Shown here piece by piece: positions 59,924-64,000 of a stretch of DNA of 64,000 nucleotides (within the stretch, counting starts at the first letter, position 1; every line of letters starts with the position of its first letter). The notes under the pieces are model-generated. The model did no database searches, was not told the origin of the DNA, and saw nothing but the letters and a program-made list of their open reading frames with translations. The stretch spans positions 2,356,001 through 2,420,000 of the forward strand of contig NC_134682.1 in assembly GCF_024713945.1 (NCBI RefSeq). Reading direction: 5' to 3'. Both the position numbers and the translations under genes were made by a program. Origin of the DNA: Dermatophagoides farinae. Lineage: Eukaryota; Arthropoda; Arachnida; Sarcoptiformes; Pyroglyphidae.

Positions 59924-62900
59924 GTCACACACACACACACATTTTTTTACCTTTAATTTATGTGTGAGAGAGAGAGAGAGAAAAAAAAAGATAACTATGC
60001 TGCTGTCCACACTAAATAGCTATAGTGTAGACCTCTTACTAGTTCTTTTTTTTTCTCATTATTTGATTTTTGACAAACAAACCAAACCAAATCAAAAAAA
60101 AAAAAAAAAAAAAATCCGGTTGAAAATCGAAAAAAGAGAAAAAAAAATTTTTTTAGTAGAGACTTGCATTTAAAGAGTTTAGTCTGTATATACTATGTCT
60201 GTGTGTGTGACGATGAATAAAACGTTTAGTTTTTTTTTCATGAATTGAATCTCATATAAAGTGTTTGGCGTCAAAGTTTTTGAAATCAACAACAACGATG
60301 GATAATGACGCCAGCAAAGATTTTTATATTTGCTACTATACACATACACATACACACACACACACAATCCCGTTCGTTGTGTGTGTTTGTTTGTTTGTTT
60401 GTCTGTTTCTCATAGTGAATTTTCAATTTGGCAAGACAAGATATAATATAGTTTGGATTGATTTGGTGTATGTGAATTCACACATACTACAAATATATTC
60501 TGTTTTCATTTGTGTTTGTGTAATGTGTGGTTATGATATATATTTTTCTAAATATTAAGAATTGATCATCATTATCACATCGAGATAGATGACCATCATA
60601 ATCATTGTTCATCATTATGATATTTATGTGTGTGTGTGTGTGTGTGTGTATGTGGTTAATTCTAAAATTCTATTTCATTGTGAATAAAATCGTTTATTAA
60701 TATCCGGTTATAAATAATTCGGGAATTATTTTTTTTTTACTTCATATCACAAACTTCCTTCTCTTCAATGCTAATGCTTCATTCATCATCGTTCAGAATG
60801 GACATGAAAAAAAAATTGGGTCTGTTGACAAGCTTTTCAAACAAACAAACAAAAAACAGCACATCAACCCACAATCAGCAACAGTAAGATATTTTATTGA
60901 ATAAAAAAAAAGTGGCCGGCGTTTATTGTATGCCAAAAAATGGTGAGAGGCACCCAGAAAAAAAAATTTATTATTATTATCACCGTTTGAATTGATGATG
61001 ATGATGATGAGTATGCTTGTTTCAATGAATCTCAATCCATCCATCCATCCAAAAAAAAAAATATACAATAGATAACAAACAAACACACACACACACACAC
61101 AGTGAAAAGAGGAAAGAGATTCATTCGAGTCAATATAGTCGGCCTTTATACCGATTAAATGCATACCAAACGGAAAAGTCTGGTATTATTTATTATTATA
61201 TTCATTTTAAGTTAGAAAAAAAAACTTGTTGCGCTTCTCACATCAAACGACGAACCATCATCATTATTATCATGATCATCGTCGCCTTGTGTGTGTGTGT
61301 GTGTGTGTGTGACACCATACACATACATACCAATTTTTTTTTGTTCGGTTTGTTTGCTCCCTTCTTCCTTGATTGTGCTATAGCAAATAACAACACGAAC
61401 ATAGATATACAGACAGGCTGACGACCTGTGTGTGTGTGTACACTCCCAGATTCTGTTGTTGTTTTTTTTCATATTTTAATTTACCAGAAAAAAAAATCTC
61501 AAAATTGAATGAATTTCTGTTTTTTGTCAATGTTCATTCTGATTGGTCAGCATTAAATGGACAAATTTTGATTTTTTTTAAACTTCTTTTTCACACACAC
61601 ATTTTGTGACGTCATCTTAATCATCATTTGGTTAATATATTCGCAACAATTTATAAAAATTGCATTTTTCAAAAAAAAAAAAAAAAAAATTAAAAAAATT
61701 AAAATCCATCAAAGATTCTTTTGAACATGCGCATATCACATGTGTAAATCTGTTGCTTGTGTGTATATATAATATATATATCTGGCGTAAATATATCCAA
61801 AAAAAAAAAAATGAAAAAAAAACTCCAAACGAAAAAGAAGAGGAAAAGCAGTAGCAAAAGCTACAAGTGGTGTGATGGATTTTTTTTTTTTTTGGCGAAG
61901 GAGGAGTATGAATAGGATAAAGGGCACGGAAGCGCCTGAATACATATCAGTATGTCTGTCTGTCTGTACATCCATCCATCCATACATCTCTATGGTATGG
62001 GCAAGTGAAAAAAAAATATCCATTCCATTCGATTTCTATGTTTGTGTTGATTTTTTTTTTAATATTAAGAGAAGAATATATTGCGCATACATTGAATCGT
62101 CGATTATGTTTGTGTGTTTTGTGTAAATGTAAAATGTTTTTTTTTTGTCCATTTAATTGATCGTCAGAAAAAAAAAATACTGTGTGAAGAAATGTTGTTT
62201 TTTTTTATAACTCATGATGGAATTACAATTCATCATCATCATAATGATGATTTGTGATGAGTGAATACAAAATAACAACAATGAAAAAAAAATAAAAACA
62301 ACTACGCCATGTGATGTGATGAATTTAAATATTTTTTATATATTATTAGGTAAGTAGAATTAGTTTTATGAATGTTGAATTATAGTGGCCAACAACAACA
62401 ACAACAAAACAATGGTTGTTGGTATTTATGGTTTTTTTTTTTTACCAATTTTCATTTATTATATGACTACCTCTTTTTTTTCTTTATTTCTTTTTTTTTT
62501 AAATCACCATTCCTGGTTGTTTCGTTTGCTTTTTCCATGATGATGATGATGATGATGGTAGCCGTCGCGCCGTCAATCGATCGGATTCCCACCCCAATTT
62601 TTTTTTCTAAGGATTGATCGATTTGAATTGGTAAGTATACCTGATTTTTTTTTGTTTTGTTTCTACCTGACAACAACGACAACTACCTGTGTATATTATA
62701 ATACAACATACACATACAGTGTCTGTAGCATCATCATTATCATTGTTTGAAGGTAAGGAAATATAAAATGAATAGAAATGTGATGATTGTCATATACCTT
62801 GTTCAATTTTTTTTCTTTTTTTTCTATTTAATCGATCATTCATCGGACATAACAAAATAAGGATAGAAATTATACAACCAAAATATAGTTATTTTGCTTA

Positions 62901-62924
62901 CAATTTTTTTTCTTCATTTGATTA

Positions 62925-64000
62925 TTACATGGACATCATCTTAAGTTTTTTAGCCAATCGTTGTTTCGGAGTGGCCAGACCTTTTTTATATTTTTTATTC
63001 ATAGTATTTACAGCCATTGATGACGATGATTTCTCTGGTGGTTGTTGTTGTTGTTGCGTATGATGATGATGAATATCTCCTCCTGTTTCAACGGTGCTTA
63101 ACTTTGTTGTTGTTGTTGATGATGATGATGATGATGATTGGCCATGTTTTTCAATTTTTGCCTGTTGCTTATTGATAATATCAGCAGCATTACTACTGCC
63201 AATCATAGTTGTCGTCGTCGTCGTCGTCGTAGTCATTTTGGATTGCTGCGACGAATTTTTCGAATATTTCTTACCACTGCTGTTACCGTTACTATTCATT
63301 GCCGTTGATGATGTTGTTGTTGATGTAGATGAGGTTCCTGGTTTCCAGATTTTATCATTATCAATATTTTGTTGATGATCTTCAGGTGAATCTAGATCCA
63401 TATAGATATAATCATCATCTTCACGTTTAGTACTTTCAATTATTTTCACCAATTCATCATCATGTTGACGTTTTTTCTTTTTTTTAGATTTTGAAAATAA
63501 TAATAATTCGTTGCTGACATTTTGATCACTATTCAAATCATATGGATCATCCATCGATCCTGGTTGGTGAAAAATTGGAAAATTTGGTTAATCAACAACA
63601 ACAACAGATATAATAACTTACTCCTGATAACATCCTGGGCAAGTTTCATATTAACTTTAATTTTTAAATTTGAATTTGATGATGATTCTGTATCGACTAA
63701 ATCTTTGATTTTTGTTTCCTCAGGATTTAATGTGAATGGTTGTGATGATGATGATTGTTGTTGTTGTTGATGATCGATTGTATCTTTTGATTTAAGTTTT
63801 ATTTGATCTTTATTTTTGTTTTGATTAATTTTCTTCTTTTTCCTTAGGCATCGATTCAGGTCACGTATAATTTTCGAACAATTTACAGCTTTAGGTATTA
63901 ATTGTTGTTGTTGTTGCTGCTGCTGTTCATTATTTGATCGTTTTGATTTCGATCTTTGTAGCCAGAATCGAAGTTTTTCAATCAATGCTGCTATACCCAT
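62925..64000 (-). CDS. Unrecognised protein, C-terminal part (5' end beyond the window)
   Basis: Two exons are visible, 63622-64000 and 62925-63559, joined in phase 1 by a 62-base intron; 337 residues can be read. The first exon opens with MGIAALIEKLRFWLQRSKSKRS at the very edge, so the true start may lie outside. The protein is basic and low complexity (Q, S, T and K runs) with short ordinary-looking islands: NCSKIIRDLNRCLRKKKK, IKVNMKLAQDVIRRSMDDPYD, DELVKIIEST and the C-terminal GLATPKQRLAKKLKMMSM. The lysine clusters would fit a nuclear protein, but I do not recognise the family and assign no function. The basic tail after the long Q/T/S-rich part is the best candidate for a conserved motif. 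Confidence 0.6.

Larger units (their letters stand above)
51922..62924. other. Long gene-poor stretch
   Basis: An 11 kb stretch dominated by microsatellites: GT runs at 55587-55609, 56492-56516, 56718-56742, 60627-60650 and 61290-61311; a CAT run at 56366-56393; CCATCC and TTCA runs; and homopolymers. Open frames are translations of repeats. Two plus-strand segments preceded by strong pyrimidine tracts and AG (starting at 57502 and 59846) could be small exons of an unseen gene; otherwise I see nothing coding. Confidence 0.5.

Noticed and set aside
51922-62924. A hidden multigene system in the long gene-poor stretch
   Set aside because: Reading both strands gave only microsatellite-derived frames and two weak exon candidates, so nothing supports a system.
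63094-63375. 93-codon plus-strand frame rich in V and D
   Set aside because: It is antisense to the repeat-rich exon of the right-edge gene.

Overview
This window is a piece of an AT-rich eukaryotic nuclear genome. It has short introns (often 50 to 90 bases, GT-AG, with one GC-AG), trinucleotide-repeat-rich exons and very dense microsatellites (CA/GT, GAT/CAT, GA/CT, poly-T). The gene set (phosphodiesterase 8, a Ras-dva-like GTPase, ubiquilin, AP-3 sigma, cytosolic glycerol-3-phosphate dehydrogenase, an alpha-arrestin, a Deltameth_res-type small protein) is animal and fits an arthropod. Base composition, intron size and repeat style suggest an acariform mite such as a dust mite, but the species is inference. 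There are no operons, CRISPR arrays, rRNA genes or convincing tRNA genes.

Layout. 1-5.6 kb is compact: the 3' end of a JAZF1-like zinc-finger gene (+), a TSPAN31-type tetraspanin (+), the esterase IAH1 (-, with an apparent one-base frame break), the histone-fold protein POLE3 (-), and, head to head with POLE3, a small membrane protein of the deltamethrin-resistance family (+). At 5.5-7.1 kb lies an ATF2-family bZIP gene (-). At 9.2-11.6 kb are an XLF-like DNA-repair gene and a five-exon AP-3 sigma gene (both -). At 14.9-20 kb are a six-exon NAD-dependent G3P dehydrogenase and a SKICH/coiled-coil autophagy-receptor-like gene (both +). At 20.4-29.8 kb lies PDE8 (-), rebuilt here from fifteen exons plus an alternative first exon. 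Ubiquilin (-, six exons) lies at 36.6-38.9 kb and an alpha-arrestin (-, five exons) at 40.6-42.5 kb. A 654-base internally deleted Tigger/pogo-type DNA transposon sits at 44.1-44.8 kb. A Ras-dva-like GTPase (+, three exons) lies at 50.4-51.9 kb. The 3' part of an unrecognised gene (-) runs off the right edge.

Three long gene-poor stretches (29.8-36.6, 42.5-50.4 and 51.9-62.9 kb) hold almost only simple repeats. They may be introns or regulatory DNA of neighbours; two possible small plus-strand exons lie in the last one. Most genes are housekeeping genes that act independently in chromatin replication, DNA repair, vesicle sorting, cAMP breakdown, proteostasis and autophagy. I found no multigene system. 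The most noteworthy items are the XLF-like protein without its coiled-coil stalk, the two alternative PDE8 N-termini, the Ras-dva orthologue with large insertions, the LIR-like motif in the autophagy receptor, and the transposon with its subterminal repeat array. Exon boundaries were set by eye from reading frame, splice sites and remembered family sequences; none was checked by alignment or RNA data.
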